The position numbers and the translations under genes are program-made. The notes under the pieces are model-generated. The model was not told where the DNA came from. It ran no database searches and saw only the letters and a list, made by a program, of their open reading frames with translations. Shown here in pieces: positions 35,565 to 45,418 of a stretch of 64,000 nucleotides of DNA. Origin of the DNA: Gonapodya sp. JEL0774 (taxonomy: Eukaryota; Monoblepharomycota; Monoblepharidomycetes; Monoblepharidales; Gonapodyaceae); contig JADIIX010000044.1 in assembly GCA_027604505.1 (NCBI GenBank), positions 62,001 through 126,000 of the forward strand, read 5' to 3'. Every line of letters starts with the position of its first letter. Positions within the stretch are counted from its first letter, which is position 1.

Positions 35565-37571
35565 TCACCCTCTCGCTTCCACCCCGTTCCCTCCCTCCCC
35601 CCCATTCCCCGCCTCCCCACCATCCCCTTCCCCCTCTCCCTCCACGATCAGCCCTTGTGCCCTCTTCTCCAACACCCACTCCCTGATATCCGAGCTGGAA
35701 ATCTTGAGCGCCATGTCGTCGAGGTCCACTGTTTCGGTGTCGGGGGACACCACGTCGATGATGAAGATGGCCAGGGTAGAGAGGTGGCGGGCTTGGCGTT
35801 CGGTGTTGACTAGGCGGAGGGAGAGGGGACGGGGGATGGTGAAATTGAGGCACAGCACGGGAAGAGCAGGCACGGACACTCGGGGACGGGGTGTCCACGG
35901 CCGTGGGCCCTCGACAGACCAGTATCCGCCTTCTAAAGAATGAGCCGGTCTTTACTACCAGTTCCGGCCTTCTATGGCTTGTCGCCACATATGGCCTCTC
36001 TACCTCGAGTACCCGCCTCCATCTGCAGCCTTTCCTGCCCCCTCCCCGTCCTCCCCGCCCACCCCGCTCTCCTTACCCACCCGCCACACACCCCTTCTCT
36101 GTCTCCCTACTCCCCACAATGACCTCAAACTTGGGGTCGGTCCTTGTGGGTCCGTAGGGGTCGTAAATAGTTGGGGCGTGGTACTCGATATCCCTTCTGA
36201 TCCGGGCGAGGAAGTCGAGGACGGCAGCGGTGCGGCGGGGGACGGATTGCATGGCGGGGTGGCCGCGTTTGGTGGAGAGGAGGGAGGAGTCTTTAAGGGG
36301 GGGAGGGGGAGGGGGAGAAAGGGGTTTGTTTGTGAGGGAAAGGGAGGTGAGGTGAGCAGGGGTGGGTCCCGTCCGGGGTCGCAACTTCCACCTCCTACGT
36401 CCATGGTGCCAACCTGCCACCTCCGCCTCGCACCTCGAACCTCTGACCTCTCATGTCCAACCTCGCACCTCACACTTCCCACCTCGCACCTCTCCCGACC
36501 TCCACCCCCCCCCACCTCCCCCAACCCTCCACCATACCCAACCACCCCCAAACACCTCCCCCCCCTTCCCCCATATACCCGCCTCCCCCTTCCAACCTAC
36601 CAATAACCCCCACGGTCAAGCTCCGCTCCGCAATCCACGCCGACATAGTGAGGAGTATCTTGTGACCCGCGTGGAGGTGGTCGAACGTGCCGCCGTTGAC
36701 GACGTGGGGGAAGATCGCGGGGGTGGATGGGGGTGGGGATGGTGGTGAGGGAGGAGGTGGTAAGGGAGAGGGAGAGGGAGGTGTGGGGGGGTTGGGGAAG
36801 GAGTGGATGGTGAGGTGGGGGGGGAGGCGGGGACGGAGGGCGGTGATGGCTGGGGTGGGGTGGGGGTTGGGTGGGGGTGGTGGAAGGGGGAACACGTGGG
36901 TTACGGTGGAGGCAACATTTTTTCGGAAAGATATCAAACCACCACCGAGGAGTTGTTCCGATGATACCAAATTCCAACCCGCCGCCGATGGAGGTCTTCT
37001 TTTTTCCGGAAAGATATCAAGACACCACCACCGAGGAGTTGTTCCGGTTGATACCAAATTACAACCCGCCGCCCATGGAGGTGTGGTTTTTTTCAGGAAG
37101 ATATCAGGACACCACCACGGAGTTGTTCCGGATTGATACCAAAATCACACACCCCCCGCCACCCCCCACCCCCCCACCCCTTCCCTGCTCTCCCTGGCCG
37201 CGAACCACCGCGCACGTCCTTTGGGACTCACCATCTTGGAATCCAAAGATGGCATCCAAATTCTTCCTCTCGACAAAGATATCGTAACCACAATAGCCGT
37301 CGAAAATGACCGAGATGTCGAGGAGCCTCTTGTCGAGAGCGTAAGCCTCCTTTGTAGCCCATACGTAGAGCGTTCCGAGCAAAGCGTTGAGACTTTTGAA
37401 CAAGAGGACAGGAGAGTTTGAGTACTGGAGTATTTGGGGACAGGATACGAGGATTGAGAGAGAGAAAGAAGAGTTGCGTACAGCGTTGAGGATGAGAGGC
37501 TTGAGAGAGTTGAGAGGGGAGAGGACAGAAGGGATTGAGACGGCCAGAAGGGAGTGGGGATGGGGAGGCAT
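35565..37571 (-). CDS. CAB4: Phosphopantetheine adenylyltransferase (PPAT, Cab4/CoaD-like)
   Basis: Transfers AMP from ATP to 4'-phosphopantetheine, giving dephospho-CoA, the fourth step of CoA synthesis. The nucleotidyltransferase core is VVNGGTFDHLHAGHKILLTM near 36690, with the T-x-x-H-x-G-H motif. It joins in phase from a donor near 36595 to DSSLLSTKRGHPAMQSVPRR near 36290, and RRDIEYHAPTIYDPYGPTR and FEVIVGSRETEKGC follow to about 36080. The last exon starts near 35825: VNTERQARHLSTLAIFIIDV, then KISSSDIREWVLEKRAQG, matching the family's SSS-IR helix. The N-terminal exon begins at the ATG at 37571 (MPPHPHSLLAVSIPSVLSPL) and ends at a GTGAGT donor at about 37233 after NLDAIFGFQDG. The next exon (about 36849 down) opens with a long Pro-rich stretch. 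The kinase half of animal CoA synthase is absent, as in yeast Cab4. The intron at about 36849-37233 carries a triplicated repeat. Confidence 0.85.
36918..37145. repeat. Triplicated repeat of about 85 bp inside a PPAT intron
   Basis: Three imperfect head-to-tail copies, anchored by GATATC at 36930, 37013 and 37100 (periods 83 and 87). Each copy carries a TTTTTTC-GGAA lead, CACCACC, GAGTTGTTCCG and GATACCAAA; the first two also share CAACCCGCCGCC-ATGGAGGT. On the minus strand the array lies between a GTGAGT donor and the acceptor before the Pro-rich exon. Confidence 0.85.
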
Positions 37572-39293
37572 TGGAGGTGGGAGAGATGGGGATGGGAGGA
37601 TGGGGGTGATGGGGGGAGAGCAGGGGAGAGAGATGGGGAAGGGGCGATGGAGGGGGGAGAGATGGAGTGGGGATGGAGGGAGATGGGGATAAGGGGGGAT
37701 GGGGGAATGAGGAGAGACCGGATGGGCAGGATGGATGCAGAGGGAGGGAGCGAGGGAGCGAGGGAGGACACCACGGACGCCACAACACGAACCCAGCCTG
37801 AGGGTCGATCAAAGTCCGATCGTCACCTCAGCCTGTGCTGATCTCCGCTGATCCTCCCGCTGTTAGGCCGCTTGATGGGTTCCGTTTCCCCACTACAACA
37901 TCGGCTCTGCCCCCCCGACTGGTCCCTGCACCGTATCCTCCCTTACCACACCACAGCCTTGATGGCTTATGGACTATGGTGGCTGCAGATGTACACCTAT
38001 TCAGGTTGAACAGTAAGTGTGTCAGAAACTAATACAATGTCAAACTCCATTGATACCGTGGGAATTCAGAAAGCTGTGCTATGATCAGCCTGGCATGACT
38101 AAATAGAACCCCACTTTATTCATTGATTCCGGAATCACAAACAATCTTCAGTTTATGTAGCAGAGAGAGCAGCAGCCATTTGTGTATTGGGTCTAAACTC
38201 AAACCTTCGTTTGCAACGTGTGCTAATGTTAGTACGTGTGTGCACTCCATGTGATCCTCAACGGTTTTGGTGGATTCTGACTTTGTGCTTGGGACTTTGA
38301 ATTTTGTGCCCCGTCAATTTCAGTCATATTTGACGACGGAGTTCCACACAGAGGATGTGCAGAAAGCGCATAGTTGCGGGCCCCTGCACAATGAACAAGG
38401 CCTGACCTCGCAATATCTTTAGAAACATCTCACATACTAACTTGCCAAATTTTGTTTCCCTGAAATTTGAACCTGAACTGACATTGTGTGTCTTCTGCGA
38501 GCTGAGACTGTCAATGGAAACAGAACACAAAAGCGGGCTCGCACCAGTCACTGACGGGCTACGGCCTCCCGCTCATGAAGACAAATGAACCAAAAGGGAG
38601 CTGGTATATAGCTCGCAAACTCAAGAGCAGCTCGCAACATATTTCATTAGAATGAGTATTGTGGAGTTCCCTCGTGGAGGCATGTGGGATCAAAAGTTTA
38701 GCCGGGCCTCCACTTTTCGTTCGTTTCTCCATTCCCAATCCCCCTCTACTCCCCACTTCGCTCTCCCGCTCGCCCCCCACTCTCAAGGTACGTATCTCTC
38801 CACTCCGTGCTTACTGCGCTGGCCGTCTCCCACCGGACAGTCTGCAACATAAAAAGAGTCCCGAGTCATAAAAAGACGTATCCTCTCTTTCCCCCCTAAA
38901 AAAACACATCTCTGCCAGTCTTAAAAAATTTGAAAAGAATAACTCCATCAAAAGAAAAAAGAAGAAGAAACAGACTGCGCTACGCGGGGTTGAAAAAAAA
39001 AGCACGAGAGAGGAACGTGAGTCGAGCGTTTGTGATTTGCGTTGACAGTTTCCCCCTTTCCCCCTTCTCACTCTCGCCAGCCCCGGCGGCTCAATTCAAC
39101 ACATAAATACTCCGCCTCTCATGATTCTGTGTTCCGCATCCCCACTGCGCTCCTCCGCTCTTCCTCCCGGCGTTCCCTCCTTCCCTCCTTCCCACTCCCA
39201 CCTGCCACGCCGCCACCGTCGACCTCATATTACACACTCCAGATAAACTCGCACTCCTTCTGACCGGCACACTCGACCACTGCGACCACCACC
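37572..39293. other. Divergent intergenic region, 1.7 kb
   Basis: Lies between the starts of PPAT (minus) and the poly(A)-binding protein gene (plus). 37572-37770 is almost purely G/A on the plus strand (GGGGA and GGAGA runs). The middle (about 37800-38600) is of mixed composition with no gene recognised. 38860-39000 is A-rich with several A runs. The last 200 bases are C/T-rich with CCTCC and TTCCCTCC tracts up to the ATG, typical of a strongly expressed fungal housekeeping promoter. Confidence 0.45.
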
Positions 39294-40875
39294 ATGGCCG
39301 ACCTCGACCACACCGACCTCGGCGACTTGGACAACCTCGAAATGGGTGAGGGTGAGGACCAGGTAAGTGGGAGAGTTGAGGGGTTTGGAATTTGTGGGGA
39401 GGGGAGGTGGAGGAAGATGGGGGATGACGGGGAAAGGGCAACAGGATACGGGGAATGCGAATGCGAATAGGAAAGGAGGACCCAAACAGGGGGACTGGCT
39501 GGGAAAGTGGGAGGAATGGGAATCCTAATGGGGTAATCCGAACGAGCCACATGGGCAATCGGGAAATGCCCAACCCACGACGGTCACTTCGCCTTCCTCA
39601 CACCCACCTCACCCTGTCCTCCCTTGCCCCAGATTGAACACCTCAAATCCCAACTCGCAGGTCTCGAAGACCAAGAGAAGCAACTGAAAGCCGAAGCCGC
39701 CGCACTAGGTATGCCCGGGGGTGGGGGGGCCGGGGTGGGGGAGGCGGATAAAGGTGGGTTGTGGGATGTTTGAAGGACGAGCGAAAGGGAGTTTTTGGGA
39801 AGTTGTAGAGAAGAGAGGGTTGGGAGGGAGTGTGATGGTTGGGACGGGGAATGGGATGGGGCGGGGGTGGAGTACATTGGTTGGGGTGGGTTCGGTGGTG
39901 TGGTGTTGGTTGGTACAAGACGAGGATCAGTAAGACCTGCCGTCGCATTGGAGACCACCTGAGGTCCCAGTGTGTACCTCACAGAGTCAAACCTCTTCAA
40001 ACCTCGTCTAACCCCCGCCCGGTNNNNNNNNNNGCCGGCCGTTGGGTCTACACCCTGGGTCCCAGTGTTTTCCCCCCCCCTTCAAACCCGCTCACACCCT
40101 TTTTACCCCCCCCCCGGTGGCCCCCCCCCCCCCCCCCCCGCCCGCGCCCCCAGAGGAAGTCGACGCCCGCTCAGTCTACATCGGCAACGTGGATTACTCC
40201 ACGACTCCCGAAGACCTGCAAGCTTTCTTCCAGTCCTGCGGCACCATCAACCGCGTGACCATCCTCTGCGACAAGTTCACCGGACACCCAAAGGGGTTCG
40301 CGTACGTCGAGTTTGCGGATCAGAACGCGGTTGCGGGGGCGTTGATGATGAACGAGACGGTGTTTAAGGGGAGGGTGATTAAGGTGGGTGGTGGTGTGGA
40401 AAGGGCGGGGGAGGAAGAGAGGGGCTGCGGGTTCGTTCTGAGACGGTGGGAATGGGACGGCCGAACGTGTTGGTAGCATATGACGCACTTGTTGGACTCG
40501 AACGGGTGGACGGCACGTGGAGGTCGGGAGGAAGTGTGGGACTATACAAGACGTTTTCTCGACCATGGCGTTCGTCGAGCTTACTCTCTCTCCACCTCTA
40601 CTTCTTCTCCCCTCTACCTCTCCACCAACCAACCACCCTTGCGCCCCAATCCCAAGGTCTCCGCCAAACGCACCAACATCCCCGGTGTCACCCTGCGCGG
40701 CCGGGGCCGCGGTCGCGGCGCTCCACGCGGGTTCCGTGGCGCCCCGCCGTTCCGTGGAGGTGGGGGGTACAGGGGCGGATACGGGTACGGGGGGTACGAT
40801 GATGGGTATGGGGGGTACGGGTATAGGGGCAGAGGGGGTTTTAGGGGGAGGGGGAGGGGTTATGCGCCGTATTAG
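39294..40875 (+). CDS. PAB2: Nuclear poly(A)-binding protein, PABPN1/Pab2 type
   Basis: Binds nascent poly(A) tails in the nucleus and stimulates poly(A) polymerase. Exon 1 encodes an acidic start ([20 protein letters not shown]). Exon 2 (about 39633-39710) encodes the coiled helix [20 protein letters not shown]. Exon 3 starts near 40153 with one [23 protein letters not shown] (RNP2 VYIGNV), [27 protein letters not shown] (RNP1) and [15 protein letters not shown]. The last exon (from about 40657) gives [20 protein letters not shown] and a GYGG/RGG-rich tail ending RGRGYAPY, a typical arginine-methylation substrate. The order acidic, helix, single RRM, RGG is the PABPN1 architecture. Start at the ATG at 39294 in a CCACCATGG context. 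Intron 2 contains the assembly gap, so its length is unknown, but the coding exons look intact. Confidence 0.93.
40024..40033. other. Assembly gap (10 N)
   Basis: Ten undetermined bases inside an intron of the PAB2 gene, followed by long C homopolymers (about 40071-40140). The true gap length is unknown; homopolymer-driven sequencing failure is the likely cause. Confidence 0.98.
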
Positions 40876-41078
40876 GAAGCTGTTGGGGATGGTACTTTGG
40901 AGAGGTTTTTTTGTAGAACGGGTGTGATGGATTTGTTTTGTTTGGAATTAGAGTGTGGTTAGACCTGAATACCAAGAGTGCTATCATATCGGCGCACGGT
41001 TTGTCCCGCTTCCGACCCTCCAACAACCCCCACCAACCACCCCCTCCCAAACCCCATCCCTCCCGTCCCACACTGCCC

Positions 41079-41944
41079 ATGTCCTCCCCCTCCCCCAACG
41101 GCACTTCCTACATCCTCCCCGACCGCGCAGCCGCCCTCGCGTCCTACCCACACGCCCGCAGAGTCGGCAGCACTGTGTACGTTTCGGGGACCAGTTGTAG
41201 GAGACCCGATAATACGTATGAGGGGGTGAGTTGGCTGGATGGGGGGGGAGGGGGTTGGGATGGGGGTTGAGTGAAGAGGGTCGAGATGGTGAAGACACAA
41301 GGATGGAGCGCTGATGGGGACGATTCGGACGGTGTGTAGGTCGAAGTAGCGGCAGATGGAACGCTCAAGCTGGATATTAGGAAGCAGACGCGCGCAGTGT
41401 TGGAAAAGTGAGTCAACATTGCGGTCTCAAACTCCTCAAGTCGTGATATCCACCTCACCATTCATCCACGCCCGACCACGGCCGTTTTTCCGCCGCGCAA
41501 CATTCTGTATGCGGCTTGGTGTGGGACAATCATAGCATCAAGATTATTTTGAACGCTGCGGGATTAGGCTTGGAAAACGTCGTGGACCTGACCGTGTTCT
41601 TGGTCGACATGGTGAGAGAGTGATAAACGCCTTGCGGAGTCTAGCCAAACAATCCGTCAGTGTGAATGGCCCCGCATCCATCTCTCTCGTTCTTTGAACA
41701 ACTCTCCCCACACACACGCGTTATAGAAAGACTATGCGGGCATGAACGAGGTTTACAACGAATACTTCAAGGCCGAGACGGGCCCCTCGCGAACCACCGT
41801 CGCCGTGCACCAATTACCGTTGGATAAATTGCTGGTGGAGATCAAGGTGAGGCGTGGCGTGACGGAGCGGGGTGTTCAAGGACTTATTCGGCACTGACCG
41901 TGACGTTATGCGGACAGGCGGTTGCTCATGACCCGAGTAGATAG
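41079..41944 (+). CDS. Rid (YjgF/YER057c/UK114) family protein
   Basis: Members hydrolyse reactive enamine/imine intermediates such as 2-aminoacrylate; some fungal ones act as 2-aminomuconate deaminases. Exon 1 (ATG 41079) encodes [20 protein letters not shown] and [10 protein letters not shown], the start of the Rid fold. Exon 2 encodes [20 protein letters not shown]. Exon 3 (near 41536) encodes [20 protein letters not shown] followed by VFLVDM. Exon 4 (near 41728) encodes [20 protein letters not shown] then [20 protein letters not shown], with the family's conserved Arg that binds the substrate carboxylate. A last short exon, AVAHDPSR, ends at 41944. The length of about 150 residues is slightly above bacterial RidA because of an N-terminal extension. 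[11 protein letters not shown] resembles the aminomuconate deaminase-like subgroup, which is an inference. The five-exon joins are all in phase. Confidence 0.88.
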
Positions 41945-42043
41945 TGCATGTTGGTATCATTACACGTGCGTGGTGTGGTAACTATACAGAAATAAAATAG
42001 CATCCCTGTTGGGCCTGATTCTGAAAGCAAACAATAGAAACGT

Positions 42044-45000
42044 TCAGAATCCTGCCCGCCGTCTCTTACTAGAGGGGGCGCCCTGAGACAATCTATGCTG
42101 ACTGGATATCGCTGGTTTGCGTGGATTCCCTTGGGTTTGGCGTTGAGACGACGAGGGAGTAGGATCGACCTTGATCACCGGTACGGACGACGATCCAGTG
42201 TCCTGCGAGGTTGTTGCAATTATGATGGGAATTCGCTCGTGCGGTGAACTGGTCGACGGTTGTGTGGTAGGGAACACGTCGGTGAAGAGGTGTGGAACGG
42301 CACCTGCGTCTCCTGGAGCAGAGCTTCCGCCTGCACCCATCTCTTCACCACCGCTCGTAGCGGAACGGTCAGCCTTCTTCCTGCGAGAACCACCCGGAAA
42401 CTCCATAGTTGGAGGTGGCGGATAATTTGTCGTCGGATTGTCCCAAAGATCCTTGAGTCTGGCCGCTGCTGGGATGAGTGGATGTGCTTGCAGGCTGAAC
42501 GCCGTTCGCAGGGAGTTTGGGGGATCGCCATCACTTGCAGAGTGTTTAAAGGAACCGTTTCGCAGCACAATGTGGGCTGCACCCCAATCCTTAGCGATCT
42601 CTCGGAGGGCTTGTTGGCGGACAAGAGAGGTAGACTTCTCGTCTGAGGGTTCCATTGTTGTGGTCAAGGGATGTGCGAAAGTCGCCAAACGCTTCTCCAC
42701 ACCATCTACCAAGCTCTCTGCCTTCTTTTGCCAAAGGTCCTGGGCTGCTTCCAGTGCTTCCATATCCACGGCCATGCCCGTGAGGCTTAATGCGAGTATG
42801 TCGCGCTCGTGATCCTTACGTGCATCGTCCAACAGCTGATGTAAAAGCCCGTGAAGATTTTTGGCGTTAAGCTGCGGTGGGCCAATGCGTGAAACCAGGC
42901 CTGTGGAGAGATCGTATGTGATCTTGGGGTCGGAGAAGAGCTCAAATAAAGTGTGAAGGTTTGGGGAGTCGCCGCGAAGAATCGTCGCCGCCAGTGAGTC
43001 TTTGTTCAAGTGGTCACTGAGACGAGAATCTCGATCATGATCCCAAAGGGTGGCTCGATTGTCGAGTGATTTTGTCAGGTCTAGAGCGGACGATTTTGAG
43101 TTCGTAACAAGGGGGTCTCGTTTTGACACACATTGAACTTACACTTAAACGGTCTGGAAAAATCCTGTGTATCCAAGCTTCGCAAGAATCTGTGATCTTT
43201 CTCTTCCTTGAGCGACTGGATGTACCTTTTCCGCTCTGACTTCTGAATAGCAAACTGCAGAGATGGCCAAAAGGACTCCGCATCCTCATTCGTCTTATGG
43301 AAAGCGTCGTCCTTCATCCTCCCAGTCGTTCCAAACCACACAGCACCGTCATCGGCCAGTTGCCACAGGCGGAGGTTCACTCGACCATCGTGTCCGGCTG
43401 AGCACAACTGAGCATCCACACCATGCAACGTGGGCTTCTCCATGTGGCCACTGTCAATCAGACGCGATGTGCCGTAGACACGCGGATACGAATGGAAGCG
43501 TTGGGCCTCGCGGAATACCGGAAATATCCCTGGGGAACCTCCTGCCTGAATGTTACCTTGCGTTGTCGAGAAGTGCATTATATCACGGCAGTTCGGAGAC
43601 CATGCTATCAACAGCTCCCCGCCACCTTGCGTGTTTTCAAGCGACTTCACCATGGTAGGCGCTGAACCATGCGCTTTTGTGTGGTTCCAAGTCAAGATTG
43701 GGTGAGTGGGCATTCGTCGATCAACGATCGATAGTGCACCAGACGTCGCCACAAACGTGTGAAAGCTCTCCTTTCGTGACTGACACATAGCGGTGATTTG
43801 ATGGTGCTCCCCGATCGAAGTTATCGAGTACAGAAGCGCCGAGCGGCCTTCCGGAGCTCTTAAGTCGAGTGTCGACACTTTCACACGTGATGCAGCGTTG
43901 AGAAGTCGCGGATGCCCAGCCCACTCCATAAAAGCCCAAGGATCTTCATAAGGTTTTGTAAAGCTAGCATTACTGTGCAAACGTCCCTCTTCATGTGCGT
44001 TCCAGAGACCAACACGCCCGTGGTTATCAAGGAAGGCAAGCTCATGAGACAAGAATGGGTTCCACTTAGCGTCCAGTACAGATTTAGAAAAGTCCAGCGT
44101 GGTGACAACATCCACCCGAATCGGAGATGGAATTGGGTGAGAATCTAAAGCACCAAAATGATCACTCAAACCCTTCTTGGATGCAGCAGCAAAGCTCTTG
44201 CGATGAAGTTTGGGTCTCAAAATGCTGATCTGTGAGGGGTGTCGCAGAGCCACTAGATTGACCCCTAAACCACAATCTGGAATTGAGCCTTGGGCCACCT
44301 GAAGGTTAATAATCACATACCTGACGGACGAAGGAAGTTGCAATTTGAGCCAGTCACTTGATTTATGGGGACACGACACGAGGCCACTGGACCATTCACA
44401 ACATGAGGCAAAAGTGGAGGATGGTTCTCAGACGGGCTCAGAACAAGGTTCATGTCTGGAGAGTCCGGATAAAATACGTCGACGAATCAGCAAAAGCACT
44501 GCGATACACGAACAAAATCTCAACCTCACATAGGTCCCCGTAGGCCTCCCCACCTCGCGATAAGATCCATGTGGTCATGCTATCTCCATCGTCCATGTCA
44601 AAGAGCTCCAAGCAGTTACCAACTTCGGTAATTCGAGGTTCTGGGGAACTTTCCTTGGAATTAGTGTTTTCGAGAAGGTTCCGAAGTATATTCCGAGGTA
44701 CGAAAGATGACAGATGAACAGACTCGAAGTAGTTCACCTGATTACAAAGTTTGCTGTAAAAAATGCGCAAAACTGGTATAATTAAGACTTACGGATGCAG
44801 ATATATCAATATTCTTTCTAGGTTGATTTCCCTCATCCCAATGGAACCGAGTGGCAGGTGTCACCTTTCTCAGCATTTGAGCGTCGATCTGTACAGTAGG
44901 ATGAGGATAGACGTCCGGGCCTTTTGAATCCAACTTCTAGCGGTGATGAGATTGCTTTCATAAGTACCTTCATTCCTCCTTCACTCCCTGTGCGAGATGC

Positions 45001-45201
45001 CAATAATTCCAACCGGGCATCAGAGGCCCATCCTTCTTCATTTGACTGATTCTGGCCAGAAATATCTTCATATCTATACACCAATCCACCTACTTGTCCA
45101 TAATCAAGAAGGGCGGCATCTCGAATCGACTGTCTGCTCCCGTCATTGAAGGCCGTTTCGGTGGATGGAAAAGTTTGACCTGCGTATCGCGTCCCTGTCA
45201 T
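42044..45201 (-). CDS. RNA polymerase I initiation factor, TAF1C/RRN6-like
   Basis: Candidate subunit of the SL1/core factor that brings Pol I to the rDNA promoter. The start is the ATG at 45201 (MTGTRYAGQTFPSTETAFND); the in-frame GTG just before it is not used. Exons run through LDSKGPDVYPHPTVQIDAQM (near 44930) and HLSSFVPRNILRNLLE (near 44710). A long exon (about 44400-43130) has WD40-like blades: ITEVGNCLELFDMDDGD upstream, then VLDAKWNPFLSHELAFLDNH, GRVGLWNAHEEG, VKVSTLDLRAPEG, FVATSGALSIVDRRMPTHPI and HDGRVNLRLWQLADDGAVWF. The last exon is helical and disordered, ending in KRRRAGF, the short basic tail with terminal GF that I recall for TAF1C/RRN6 proteins. Overall sequence conservation in this family is weak, so a different WD40 protein cannot be excluded. 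Introns are short. It is followed on the same strand, 208 bases upstream, by the AsnRS gene. Confidence 0.6.
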
Positions 45202-45418
45202 CTGGTGCACAGATTGGAGAGGAGATAGAGAGATGGCACCAAGGCATACCGCCCGATCCGCATATGGTGTTGGCCTGTGGACGTATCTGCAAGAAGAGCG
45301 TCCTCCTCATGTCAAACTGGATGACCGACGAATAAGGACATGTGGAGTCCGTCTTTCTAACAAAAATCTTATAAGAGGCTCTAAATCAGGCCAACCATGC
45401 ATATAACAAATACATTCA

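Noticed and set aside
40480-40520. Possible minus-strand tRNA T-loop (GGACTCGAAC on the plus strand)
   Set aside because: The flanking stem bases do not pair and no anticodon arm or acceptor stem is seen; it lies in a PAB2 intron.
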